From NCBI RefSeq assembly GCF_014639155.1, contig NZ_BMFT01000002.1, positions 1 to 64,000 of the forward strand: a stretch of DNA of 64,000 bases. The letters are read 5' to 3'. Position 1 is the first letter of the stretch. Each line of letters begins with the position of its first letter. Positions 56,360-64,000 of this stretch are shown here, one piece after another. Source of the stretch: Paenibacillus segetis. Its GTDB lineage: Bacteria; Bacillota; Bacilli; Paenibacillales; Paenibacillaceae. The position numbers and the translations under genes are program-made. Under the pieces are notes generated by a model. That model was not told the origin of the DNA, did no database searches, and saw only the letters and a list, made by a program, of their open reading frames with translations.

Positions 56360-58186
56360 ATGAAATTGCCTTCTTTTTTCCGTACGATCCAGGCTAAATT
56401 AATTATTATTTATGTACTGCTGATCCTGATCGCGATGCAATTGATTGGGGTCTATTTCGTGAGCGCAATGAAGACGTCACTGACTAACAATTTCACTAAG
56501 GAATTGCAGGAACGTGCGGAATTGCTCTCGGTATTAGCAGCACAAAACCTGGGGGTAACCGGAGAAGCGGCAGAAGAATCACTAGATAATTTACGAGTGT
56601 TGGTTAATAACCTCTTTAACATCAATGGTGCAGAGATTCAGGTGTTGGATGCCGGGGGCAAGGTACTTACGACGTCGAAGCCGTCCCATGCGGATTACGT
56701 AGGCACGAAGAATACACAGACAGTGGTTAGCCGTGCATTGCAAGGAAATCGTGATAATGAGGAATATATCATCGATGTGGATGATATCCGCAAGAAAGTA
56801 TTGGCCAAGCCCGTATATAGCGGTGGGAAAATCGTCGGTGCAATTTATATTGCTGCATCGATGAGTGATTTGTATGACACGATGGAGCGGATTAATAATA
56901 TTTTTATATCCGGTATGTTACTGGCCTTAGGGCTGACGGCGGTGCTCGGCGTGATTCTGGCACACACGATTACCTCGCCGATTATGGAATTAACCCGGCG
57001 GGCGACGGCGGTGGCGGAAGGTCAGTTCCATCAGACCATGCCCGTGCTGGGCAATGATGAAATCGGACAACTTAGCAAAGCCTTCAACTACATGACCAGT
57101 CGTCTACGCAATGCGTTGGCGCAAAATGAAGAAGAGAAAGAGAAGTTGACCTCCATTCTGACCAATATGAGTGATGGGGTCATTGCGACAGATGAGACAG
57201 GCCATGTGATTCTGATGAATCGGCGTGCACACGAGATGCTGCAGGTTGAAGAAGAGTCTGCAGGTAGTGATACGGACATGATGACACTGCTCAATCTATC
57301 AGATGAGGAACGTGAATTCCTGAAGCAAGGAACGATGCATTCTACTATTTTGGAGAATGAAACGGGGGAAGGCGATACGTTCTTGATCCGAGTAACCTTC
57401 ACACCGATTCATCGGCGGGAAATTGGAATCATCGGTACGATTGCGGTATTGCAGGACGTAACAGAGCAGGAGAAGCTGGAAGCATCGCGGCGCGAATTTG
57501 TGGCGAACGTATCCCATGAATTACGGACACCACTTACAACGATCAAGAGTTACACGGAGGCGCTAGAAGATGGCGCGATGAATGACCCTGATCTAGGTCC
57601 AAGATTTGCTTCGGTTATCCAGAATCAGACAGAACGGATGATTCGGCTGGTCACGGATTTGCTGCATCTCTCACGGCTAGATTCCAAGGAGGCGCTGCTA
57701 CGTAAGCAGCCAACCCGTGTAATGGAGATGCTGGAGGAAGTGGCAGATCGGTTTTCTTTTCAAATGCAAGAGAAGGGAATTAAGCCTACGATATTTATCG
57801 GTAAGGGTGTAGGCACTGTCTGGATGGATCGTGATCAAATTGATCAGGTACTAGATAATTTGATCTCCAATGCGATGAAGTATACTTCCGAAGGTGGGAG
57901 TATCGCAATCGAAGCTAGAAAAATAGATGATGATGGCATTGCCATCTCAGTGCAGGATGATGGGATCGGTATTCCGAAGCGCGATTTGGATCGTATATTT
58001 GAACGTTTCTACCGTGTGGACAAGGCTCGCTCTAGAGATATGGGGGGGACAGGGCTTGGCTTATCCATTGCCCGGGAAATTGTGAAAGCCCATGGTGGAA
58101 CCATTGCGTTACAGTCAGATCATGGCAAAGGCACCAAGGTGATCTTTACGCTGCCGCGGCAGAAGCAAGGGGGCGAGGAACTGTGA
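56360..58186 (+). CDS. walK: Sensor histidine kinase WalK (YycG)
   Basis: 608 residues: two membrane helices (about 12-36 and 183-205) flanking an extracellular PAS-like domain, then HAMP (about 205-257), a cytoplasmic PAS (about 262-370), HisKA with His386 in VANVSHELRTPLTT, and HATPase with NAMKYTSEGG, DDGIGIP and GTGLGLSIA. The start is ATG 56360 by comparison with Bacillus WalK; a GTG 12 nt upstream overlaps walR. Controls autolysins through WalR. Confidence 0.97.
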   Translation: MKLPSFFRTIQAKLIIIYVLLILIAMQLIGVYFVSAMKTSLTNNFTKELQERAELLSVLAAQNLGVTGEAAEESLDNLRVLVNNLFNINGAEIQVLDAGGKVLTTSKPSHADYVGTKNTQTVVSRALQGNRDNEEYIIDVDDIRKKVLAKPVYSGGKIVGAIYIAASMSDLYDTMERINNIFISGMLLALGLTAVLGVILAHTITSPIMELTRRATAVAEGQFHQTMPVLGNDEIGQLSKAFNYMTSRLRNALAQNEEEKEKLTSILTNMSDGVIATDETGHVILMNRRAHEMLQVEEESAGSDTDMMTLLNLSDEEREFLKQGTMHSTILENETGEGDTFLIRVTFTPIHRREIGIIGTIAVLQDVTEQEKLEASRREFVANVSHELRTPLTTIKSYTEALEDGAMNDPDLGPRFASVIQNQTERMIRLVTDLLHLSRLDSKEALLRKQPTRVMEMLEEVADRFSFQMQEKGIKPTIFIGKGVGTVWMDRDQIDQVLDNLISNAMKYTSEGGSIAIEARKIDDDGIAISVQDDGIGIPKRDLDRIFERFYRVDKARSRDMGGTGLGLSIAREIVKAHGGTIALQSDHGKGTKVIFTLPRQKQGGEEL

Positions 58187-59475
58187 AAGAAACAATTAAA
58201 TCGCTGTTTCTAACGCTGCTGGTGGTAGTTAGTATGGTACAAAGTTATTATCTGATCTATCGCCTGCCGGGAAGTGATCCTATTGTTAAATCAGAAAATG
58301 AATATATCGTAGCGGAAAGTATGGGAACGCAACTGGAAGTAGAAAGCATGATCTTCCCAGCTCAGATATTGATTCATATGGGCGATGATCGGCACAGTGT
58401 GTTTTACCCGGAATCAACATTCTATAATTTGATCTATTCACGTCTTGGAGGTCGTCAGTTCGGTGGATTTCAGCGGTATTCTTTAGAGAATATCAATTGG
58501 ACTGACATTCGCAGACGCCATGAGGGGATCGAGTTAAAGTTTGAGAATAGCGTCCCGGTGACCCTGCTGCAAAAGGCCATGCAGATTTCCCCAGATCCTT
58601 TATTTGATGCGGAGAGCATCGATCGGATTCTAATTTATAATACGGAAAATGAGGACCAAGTTCGGGTGTTCTTCTTCAGCTCTGATGGTAATGTGGTGTA
58701 CGAGGCAACGAAGGTCGATTTAACGGTACAGGACGTGAAGCAGCAGATTAATTTTGGCGAGGAATGGGTTCCTTATACATTGGTAGATGGGTATTATATC
58801 CCGGAAAAGTCGATTGATCTAGTGGAGACCGGACTGCCAACGGGTCTATATACCGCAGAGCAGTTGCAGCGCAGCTTAAATTTTGACTCCAGTATCACCC
58901 GTTATATTCGAGAGAAGAATGGATCCGAAATTTATACAGACAGTAAGCGTAGTTTACAGGTCAGACAAGATCGGAACTGGGTTAATTTCACCGATCCTGC
59001 TGCGCCTTCTACAGGTGATAATAGTCCTAGCAAGAATATATTGTCGGCCATTGATTTTGTGAATCAGCATGATGGCTGGAGTGGTAAGTACCGTCTGGAG
59101 CAAAGCGAAGGGCGGGATGATGACAAGCATATTGTGAAGTTCCAGCAGTATTATGGGACGGCACAATATGGAGCATTCCCTATTTTGGATACGTCGACAT
59201 TCCATTATGGAACCATTACGTTAGAAATGCGTCAGGGGACGATTACAGGGTATGAACGTTCTCTGCTCTATATCAAAGAGGGAACTTGGTTTAAGAAAGT
59301 CGTCACCTTACCCGGTGGAAAAGAACTGCGGGAGAAAATAAAAAGGGTGTCTAATGAGGCCTTCATTACAAACCTTTACCCAGCATACTTACCTTCGCTG
59401 AGCGAAGAAGGCCTTCTATTGACGCCAACTTGGGTAGTTGAATTGAGTAATGGGGCAACACGTGTACTGAAATGA
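58183..59475 (+). CDS. walH: WalK-regulating membrane protein WalH (YycH)
   Basis: 430 residues, GTG start overlapping the walK stop (GTGA). One N-terminal membrane helix (about 6-25), then a large extracellular YycH domain (IYRLPGSDPIVKSENEY, YSLENINWTDIRRRHEG). In Bacillus, WalH and WalI hold WalK in check through membrane contacts. Sequence similarity in this family is low; position and architecture support the call. Confidence 0.93.
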   Translation: MKETIKSLFLTLLVVVSMVQSYYLIYRLPGSDPIVKSENEYIVAESMGTQLEVESMIFPAQILIHMGDDRHSVFYPESTFYNLIYSRLGGRQFGGFQRYSLENINWTDIRRRHEGIELKFENSVPVTLLQKAMQISPDPLFDAESIDRILIYNTENEDQVRVFFFSSDGNVVYEATKVDLTVQDVKQQINFGEEWVPYTLVDGYYIPEKSIDLVETGLPTGLYTAEQLQRSLNFDSSITRYIREKNGSEIYTDSKRSLQVRQDRNWVNFTDPAAPSTGDNSPSKNILSAIDFVNQHDGWSGKYRLEQSEGRDDDKHIVKFQQYYGTAQYGAFPILDTSTFHYGTITLEMRQGTITGYERSLLYIKEGTWFKKVVTLPGGKELREKIKRVSNEAFITNLYPAYLPSLSEEGLLLTPTWVVELSNGATRVLK

Positions 59476-59493
59476 ACGAAGGGAGGTCCGAAA

Positions 59494-60243
59494 ATGGATT
59501 GGGGTAGAGCGAAGAATGTACTAATCTATGCTTTTTTGCTGCTGAATCTGGTGCTCGGCTATCAACTATGGAATGATATACGGGAACAGGCGGACTCCAA
59601 TCTGGATTTCACCTCCCTTGAGGATAGTACCCAGATGATGATGGATGAAAAAGGAATTAAAGTATTAGCCCAGATTCCAAGTGAGACGCCGGAGCTACCT
59701 AAGATCGCTTATCGATTTGTAGAAGGTAGACGTGGCGGAATCGTCATGGATTTGCCCAAGCCCGTGGATAGCAAGCTGATCTATACTCCTAGGGAGCTGA
59801 CGAATGCGCTCAAGGATAGTCTGCCGGACATTGCAAATTATCGTTATGATGAAGCCATGGATAGAGAAGGGATGTTCATTCTGCATCCTCTGGTGGAAGA
59901 CAAGTGGCCACTCTTTAACATTGATCTAGTGTTATACTATAGTAATCAGAAAATTATATCGTTCATGCGTGAAGATATTGAAATAAATAGTGTGAGTGAT
60001 GAGAAGGAGCAGCGGGTCTTATCTGCCTCCAAGGCACTCGGGAACTTGATTGAAAATTTCTTGCCCGACGGCTCTGTAGTGAAAGAGATTGAGCTAGGGT
60101 ACTATGGTCAAGTGTTTGATTCGGATGCACACTTACCGGTTACACCGGCATGGCGTTTCATGCTTGAGAGTGGTAAGGAATATTATGTGCAGGGCATCAG
60201 TGGGGACGTTATCAGTCCAAACACAGAGAAATCAAAGGAGTAA
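59494..60243 (+). CDS. walI: WalK-regulating membrane protein WalI (YycI)
   Basis: 249 residues with a single N-terminal helix (RAKNVLIYAFLLLNLVLGYQ) and an extracellular YycI domain (IAYRFVEGRRGGIVMDLPKP, VTPAWRFMLESGKEYYVQ). AAGGGAGG precedes the ATG, 18 bp after walH. Acts with WalH on WalK. The stop overlaps an ATG that is not the preferred walJ start. Confidence 0.93.
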   Translation: MDWGRAKNVLIYAFLLLNLVLGYQLWNDIREQADSNLDFTSLEDSTQMMMDEKGIKVLAQIPSETPELPKIAYRFVEGRRGGIVMDLPKPVDSKLIYTPRELTNALKDSLPDIANYRYDEAMDREGMFILHPLVEDKWPLFNIDLVLYYSNQKIISFMREDIEINSVSDEKEQRVLSASKALGNLIENFLPDGSVVKEIELGYYGQVFDSDAHLPVTPAWRFMLESGKEYYVQGISGDVISPNTEKSKE

Positions 60244-60251
60244 TGGAGAGT

Positions 60252-61058
60252 ATGGGATTACGTTTTACGGTATTGTCGAGTGGGTCAACGGGGAATGCGA
60301 CGGTAGTCACCAATGGGGAAGTGACGCTGATGATCGATGCGGGCTTCAGTGCTCGCCGAATTGATGAGCTTCTATTGGAGCGGGAAATGACCGGACAGGA
60401 ACTAGATGGGATTCTAGTAACTCATGAGCACTCCGATCATATCAAGGGGTTAGGACCCGTAGCGAGAAAATATAATCTACCGATCTATGCTAATGAGAAG
60501 ACATGGGGTGCCATAGAGAAATCAATAGGTCAGATTGCGGATGAGAATCGACGTGTGTTTGCATCTGGGGAAGCCCGTGATTTTGGCTCTCTACGAGTGG
60601 AATCATTTGAAATCTCGCATGATGCTGCTGAGCCAGTAGGGTACTGCTTCTATGATGGAAAGGACAAGCTAAGCGTCTGCACCGACCTGGGTTATGCCAG
60701 TGATAAGGTGAAGCACGCGATTGCTGACTCCGATGTGCTTGTACTGGAGGCTAATCACGATATTGAGATGCTGCGGATGGGCCGCTATCCATGGAACATT
60801 AAGCGTCGTATCTTAGGCGATATGGGTCACTTGTCCAATGAAGCGACGGGTGAGCTGATGAGTGAGCTGCTTAATGGCCGCATGAAACGCGTATATCTTG
60901 CGCATCTAAGCCGCGAGCATAATCTGCCTGATCTCGCGAAGATGTCGGTGCGCGGAGCTATGGAAGACCGCGGCTGTTTCTATCGAGATAGCGAGTTCGT
61001 ATTGCGAGATACGTATTTCGACCGACCTACACCGTGGGATAAGGTGGGTGAGCCATGA
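60252..61058 (+). CDS. walJ: Metallo-beta-lactamase-fold hydrolase WalJ (YycJ)
   Basis: 268 residues from MGLRFTVLSSGSTGNATVVT, the position of the Bacillus start; an ATG three codons earlier overlaps the walI stop and is too close to AAAGGAG. Metal-binding signature: THEHSDHIKGLG, then DLGYASDKVK and AHLSREHN. Relatives act on DNA 5' ends or link wall synthesis to replication. Its 3' end overlaps an opposite-strand small gene by 32 bp. Confidence 0.95.
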   Translation: MGLRFTVLSSGSTGNATVVTNGEVTLMIDAGFSARRIDELLLEREMTGQELDGILVTHEHSDHIKGLGPVARKYNLPIYANEKTWGAIEKSIGQIADENRRVFASGEARDFGSLRVESFEISHDAAEPVGYCFYDGKDKLSVCTDLGYASDKVKHAIADSDVLVLEANHDIEMLRMGRYPWNIKRRILGDMGHLSNEATGELMSELLNGRMKRVYLAHLSREHNLPDLAKMSVRGAMEDRGCFYRDSEFVLRDTYFDRPTPWDKVGEP

Positions 61059-61236
61059 ACTGATCCAGTTCATGCGCTTTCTTATCAATCTCCTCGCGGG
61101 TGAGGATTCCCTTATCTATAAGTAGCTCCATTAATGCACTAAGCGTCAGCAGATGATGATAGTGATCTTCCTTCAAATCTGCGAGCTTAGCGAGGACATT
61201 GACCTCATTCATTGACGTTGAGAAAAAAGAATCCAT
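61027..61236 (-). CDS. Small hypothetical protein, antisense to the walJ 3' end
   Basis: 69 residues starting MDSFFSTSMNEVNVLAKLAD behind a perfect AGGAGG. Predicted mostly helical; ends in LIDKGILTREEIDKKAHELD and QFMAHPPYPTV, which faintly recalls the start of nitrile hydratase beta-type helices, but no family call is made. Its 5' leader holds the same paired stem-loop element as dnaN. Translation over the last 32 bp overlaps walJ tail to tail. Confidence 0.7.
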   Translation of the reverse strand: MDSFFSTSMNEVNVLAKLADLKEDHYHHLLTLSALMELLIDKGILTREEIDKKAHELDQFMAHPPYPTV

Positions 61237-61250
61237 GGGGTACCTCCTAA

Positions 61251-61358
61251 AAGTTTTGTGAGCGTAGGCTCCTGGAATGGTCATCGAGCAAAACTTACAT
61301 CGAAAGCGTAGGCTTAGTTTTGTGAGCGTAGGCTCTTGGAATATCATCGAACAAACTT
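61251..61358 (-). repeat. Paired leader repeat upstream of the small 61-kb gene (copies 61251-61296 and 61315-61358)
   Basis: On the minus strand each copy starts AAGTTTTG or AAGTTTG, continues with GATGA and GGAGCCTACGCTC and ends CAAAACTT or CAAAACT; outer (AAGTTTTG / CAAAACTT) and inner (GAGC / GCTC) arms can pair. Period 64 bp. The proximal copy runs into AAAACTTTTAGGAGG, the SD of the gene. Same architecture as 14041-14155. Confidence 0.75.
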
Positions 61359-61418
61359 CCGATTCATTTACAGGGAAATACTCCAGCTATTTTGCTGAGT
61401 ACTCCTTGTTTCCTCTAA

Positions 61419-61554
61419 TTAACTGGAATAACTCCGGTTAAACTAGTCGATCTCCAACATGATTGCCTTGGAACGTGAATTTAACTGGAGAAATTCCAGT
61501 TAAATTGATCAGCAACGGTATGTAAAATACATTAGCTGGAGAAATTCCTGTTAT
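61419..61554. repeat. Three dispersed palindromes of the TTAACTGGA-x5-TCCAGTTAA type
   Basis: Copies at 61419-61441, 61480-61504 (the most complete, arms TTTAACTGG and CCAGTTAAA) and 61532-61554 (degenerate). Spacings are about 61 and 52 bp. They lie in the 713-bp gap between the small gene and htrA. Similar short palindromes are scattered in Paenibacillus genomes as I recall; no function is known. Confidence 0.75.
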
Positions 61555-61559
61555 TCATA

Positions 61560-61949
61560 ACCTAGATTTTAAATACATGCCTGGCGCAAAATGGAGTATT
61601 TTCCTTGCACCGGGCTGTTTGGCGTTTTCTCCCGGAATTTCCCTGAATGGAAAATGCTTCAGAGTCCCTTAATTATGGTAAAATAAATCTATCAATCTAG
61701 TGAAGCTTAATATTAGTGTAGTCCGTAACTGAGAGAAACATTCCTATGAATTAAAAAAAATTAAAAAGAGCATCGAAAGTGGCAACTTAACTAAAGTTCA
61801 TGACGTTAAAGAAGTAAAGGATGTGTGGGAATATGGCTTTGCTCTCCCCGCATAAAGTTGAATGTAACCCTCAGTTTGGGTTGATATAAATAAAATATAG
61901 ATATAGGGATCATGTACCCGGGGCAGTGTGATGGAGGGGGAGAGTTCGG
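61560..61949. other. Gap before htrA, no gene identified
   Basis: About 390 bp. It includes inverted GGAGTATTTTCC/GGAAAATGCTTC-like text near 61592-61662 and A/T-rich sequence before htrA. No SD-started frame was convincing; the htrA promoter must lie here but was not fixed. Confidence 0.5.
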
Positions 61950-63209
61950 ATGGGATTGTTTGATGATGATTTTTATTCAACAAAGGTAAAGAGACGCAGC
62001 ATCCGCACAGTAAGCGGTACCCGAGGATGGCGAAAAAGTAGGCAAGGTACGGGGTTATCTACGCTGCAAATTTCGCTGATCTCCTCCGTATTAAGTGTTT
62101 TTGTAACTGTATTATTGATTGGTTTGATGTCTGGATTCCCATTCTCTACCCGTGGTGGCAACGGCGGATCGTTCTTAGGTTCGGGTACCGGGGATCCTTA
62201 TGAACGGATCAGCCAGGCGGCTTCGAAGGTTGGGCCAACGGTGGTAAGTATTCTGAGTCATAATGAATTCTCTAATGACGACCCTGATTTGGCGGCGCTT
62301 GGTTCGGGAGTTATTTTTAAGAAGGAAAATGGCAAGGCGTATATTATTACAAATGCACATGTGATCTCTGGAGCAGGTGATCTGGAGGTCGTGACTAGTG
62401 AAGGCAAGTCTAAGAAGGCTACCGTTACTGGCCAAGACCAGATGAATGATCTTGCAGTGCTGGAGATCGATGATCAAGGCGTCGATACAGTCATTCCAAT
62501 TGGAGACTCTCAGAAGCTCAAGCAGGGTGAGACGGTGATTGCTATTGGAAATCCGCTCGGTCTTGGCGGGACGCTCACTTCAGGTATTGTTAGCTTCACG
62601 AATCGAATGATTCCAGTGTCACTGAACCAGGATGGTATATACGATTGGGAGCAAGAAGTGATCCAGACGGATGCAGCGATTAACGAAGGCAATAGTGGCG
62701 GTGCATTAGTTGATCTGAACGGACGATTGATCGGAATTAACACTATGAAGATTTCCGATACGGGGGTAGAAGGTCTCGGATTTGCTATTCCTGTGAATGA
62801 GGTTATGAAGACGGTAGATGATTTAATGATACATGGCAAAGTGGTACGTCCTTACCTGGGAGTATATACACTGGATCTGGATAATCCCTATTCCGAAATA
62901 AGCGAAGAGCAGCGCAAGGAGCTTAAGCTACCGGATGATTTGAAGAAGGGTGTTATCGTTCTTGAGGCACATGGTCCGGCAAAGGAAGCAGGATTTAAGC
63001 TCAACGATATTATTACTAAGCTCGATAAACAGCCGATTGACTCCACGCGCGAGCTGCGCAAATACTTATATGATCACAAGAAGATTGGGGATACGATGGA
63101 GGTTGGCTTTTACCGTGATGGCAAACTTCAGAGTGTAACGCTGAAGCTGGCGGATAAGCCATCGGAGGCAGAAATTGATGATGGGTTAGACGCGGATACG
63201 GATAAATAG
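61950..63209 (+). CDS. htrC: HtrA/DegP-type membrane-anchored serine protease
   Basis: 419 residues with a basic N-terminus, one membrane helix (about 40-62), an extracellular trypsin-like domain and a PDZ domain (about 300-400, YLGVYTLDLDNPY, GVIVLEAHGPAKEAGFKLND). Catalytic triad: His137 (ITNAHVIS), Asp167 (NDLAVLEID), Ser249 (NEGNSGGALVD). ATG behind GGAGGGGGAGAG. In Bacillus yycK/htrC follows walJ; it degrades misfolded surface proteins. The gene symbol follows that position. Confidence 0.92.
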   Translation: MGLFDDDFYSTKVKRRSIRTVSGTRGWRKSRQGTGLSTLQISLISSVLSVFVTVLLIGLMSGFPFSTRGGNGGSFLGSGTGDPYERISQAASKVGPTVVSILSHNEFSNDDPDLAALGSGVIFKKENGKAYIITNAHVISGAGDLEVVTSEGKSKKATVTGQDQMNDLAVLEIDDQGVDTVIPIGDSQKLKQGETVIAIGNPLGLGGTLTSGIVSFTNRMIPVSLNQDGIYDWEQEVIQTDAAINEGNSGGALVDLNGRLIGINTMKISDTGVEGLGFAIPVNEVMKTVDDLMIHGKVVRPYLGVYTLDLDNPYSEISEEQRKELKLPDDLKKGVIVLEAHGPAKEAGFKLNDIITKLDKQPIDSTRELRKYLYDHKKIGDTMEVGFYRDGKLQSVTLKLADKPSEAEIDDGLDADTDK

Positions 63210-63251
63210 GCAATCACTCAGTTCGTTGGCAGTATACAGATGATAAGTCAC

Positions 63252-63318
63252 AAGGAGATCACCATACATTAAGGCCGTTTTAATGGACGTCTGAAGTGTA
63301 ACCGGGGTCTCCTTTTTT
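63252..63318 (+). terminator. Long hairpin between htrA and glpD (terminator or GlpP-type leader)
   Basis: AAGGAGATCACC (63252-63263) pairs with GGGGTCTCCTT (63304-63314), with an inner CATTAA/TTAATG stem, and six T residues follow at once. It ends 25 nt before the glpD ATG. In Bacillus, glpD is controlled by GlpP antitermination at a leader terminator, so this could be the glpD switch rather than the htrA terminator. Confidence 0.6.
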
Positions 63319-63342
63319 ACGCAAAAGGAGGAGACACAGGTT

Positions 63343-64000
63343 ATGGTAGATTCTTTATTTTCTAGTACTGAAAGAGATCAAAGGCTTCAGCAAATGTCTT
63401 CATTGCCTTTGGACGTACTTATAATTGGTGGCGGGATCACTGGAGCGGGTATTGCACTAGATGCTGCGACGCGGGGAATGAAGGTTGGATTGATCGATAT
63501 GCAGGATTTTGCTGCAGGTACTTCCAGTCGTTCGACCAAACTAGTGCATGGTGGACTCCGTTATTTGAAACAACTCGAAGTAGGATTGGTCGCCGAGGTC
63601 GGCAAAGAGCGTGCCATTGTATATGAGAACGGTCCCCATGTGACGACGCCGGAATGGATGCTGTTACCTATCTATAAAGGGGGGACATTTGGCAAATTTA
63701 GTACCTCTCTCGGTCTACGAGTGTACGATTTCTTAGCAGGTGTAAACCGAGAGGAACGGCGGAGTATGCTGACGGCAACTGAAACTCTGGGCAAAGAGCC
63801 GTTACTGAATGCTAGTGATTTACTTGGCGGGGGATATTATGTCGAGTATCGCACGGATGATGCGCGGCTTACGATTGAAGTGTTGAAGGAGGCCGTGCAC
63901 CGGGGAGCGCAAGCGGTAAATTATTCGAAGCTGAATCAATTTCTATATGAGAACGGTAAAATAATAGGAGCATCTATAGTAGATGTGATTAGTGGTAATA
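63343..64000 (+). CDS. glpD: Glycerol-3-phosphate dehydrogenase, FAD-dependent (partial, runs off right edge)
   Basis: The first 219 residues are present; the gene continues beyond the window. Oxidises sn-glycerol-3-phosphate to dihydroxyacetone phosphate at the membrane. FAD-binding N-terminus [20 protein letters not shown] with [20 protein letters not shown] and [15 protein letters not shown], then [20 protein letters not shown], all GlpD-type. AAAGGAGG precedes the ATG at a slightly long spacing of 11-12 nt. Confidence 0.95.
   Translation, partial: MVDSLFSSTERDQRLQQMSSLPLDVLIIGGGITGAGIALDAATRGMKVGLIDMQDFAAGTSSRSTKLVHGGLRYLKQLEVGLVAEVGKERAIVYENGPHVTTPEWMLLPIYKGGTFGKFSTSLGLRVYDFLAGVNREERRSMLTATETLGKEPLLNASDLLGGGYYVEYRTDDARLTIEVLKEAVHRGAQAVNYSKLNQFLYENGKIIGASIVDVISGN

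Overview
The window looks like the replication-origin region of an endospore-forming Firmicute, most likely Paenibacillus or a close relative. Four things point there: the 16S rRNA 5' end at the left edge reads like Paenibacillus; the gene order matches the Bacillus subtilis origin neighbourhood (rrn-gyrA-gyrB-remB-recF-rlbA-dnaN-dnaA | rpmH-rnpA-yidC-jag-mnmE-mnmG-rsmG-noc-soj-spo0J ... rpsF-ssb-rpsR ... yybS-gdpP-rplI-dnaB ... purA ... walRKHIJ-htrA); sporulation-lineage genes are present (YheC/D-like, YyaC, YjzC, Soj/Spo0J); and TTG/GTG starts with strong Shine-Dalgarno (SD) sequences are common.

Layout. 1-16 kb, mostly minus strand (leftward replichore): start of an rRNA operon, an HD-GYP protein, gyrA, an ATP-grasp spore-coat-type gene, an inserted keto-deoxygluconate cluster (eda, kdgK, a RidA-like gene, a LacI regulator), gyrB, remB, recF, rlbA, dnaN and dnaA. 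DnaA boxes lie on both sides of dnaA. The dnaA-dnaN gap carries an arrangement that reads as the unwinding site: box, G/C cluster, DnaA trios, A/T tract. 16-19 kb: a gluconate kinase/GntR pair inserted between dnaA and rpmH. 19-30 kb, plus strand: rpmH, rnpA, yidC, jag, a repeat-rich 870-bp gap, mnmE, mnmG, rsmG, noc, soj, parB, with two parS sites. 29-36 kb: a cysteine desulfurase-like gene, small conserved genes, MscS, tRNA-Ser(CGA), yjzC and rpsF-ssb-rpsR. 36-42 kb: a complete oligopeptide ABC transporter operon. 42-49 kb: LCP protein, CBS protein, MazG-like, yybS, gdpP, rplI, replicative helicase. 49-51 kb: a TetR/MFS efflux pair with three near-identical operators. 51-63 kb: purA behind a PurBox pair, a hypothetical anchored protein, a LysM/G5/M23 peptidase, walRKHIJ and htrA. 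The window ends inside glpD.

How the genes work together. The core is replication initiation (dnaA, dnaN, helicase, ssb, gyrase), chromosome segregation and division-site selection (soj, spo0J, noc), translation and tRNA modification (rpmH, rnpA, rpsF, rpsR, rplI, mnmE, mnmG, rsmG) and cell-wall homeostasis (wal operon, M23 peptidase, LCP). Sugar-acid catabolism has been inserted on both flanks of the origin.

The most unusual signals are non-coding. A paired stem-loop leader element runs straight into the SD of dnaN and recurs before an unknown gene at 61 kb. A parS site forms the loop of the rsmG terminator. A 123-bp tandem repeat with UUCG-type hairpins and a long inverted repeat precede mnmE. 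The origin box clusters are separated by gntRK. No prophage, CRISPR array or complete insertion sequence was seen.
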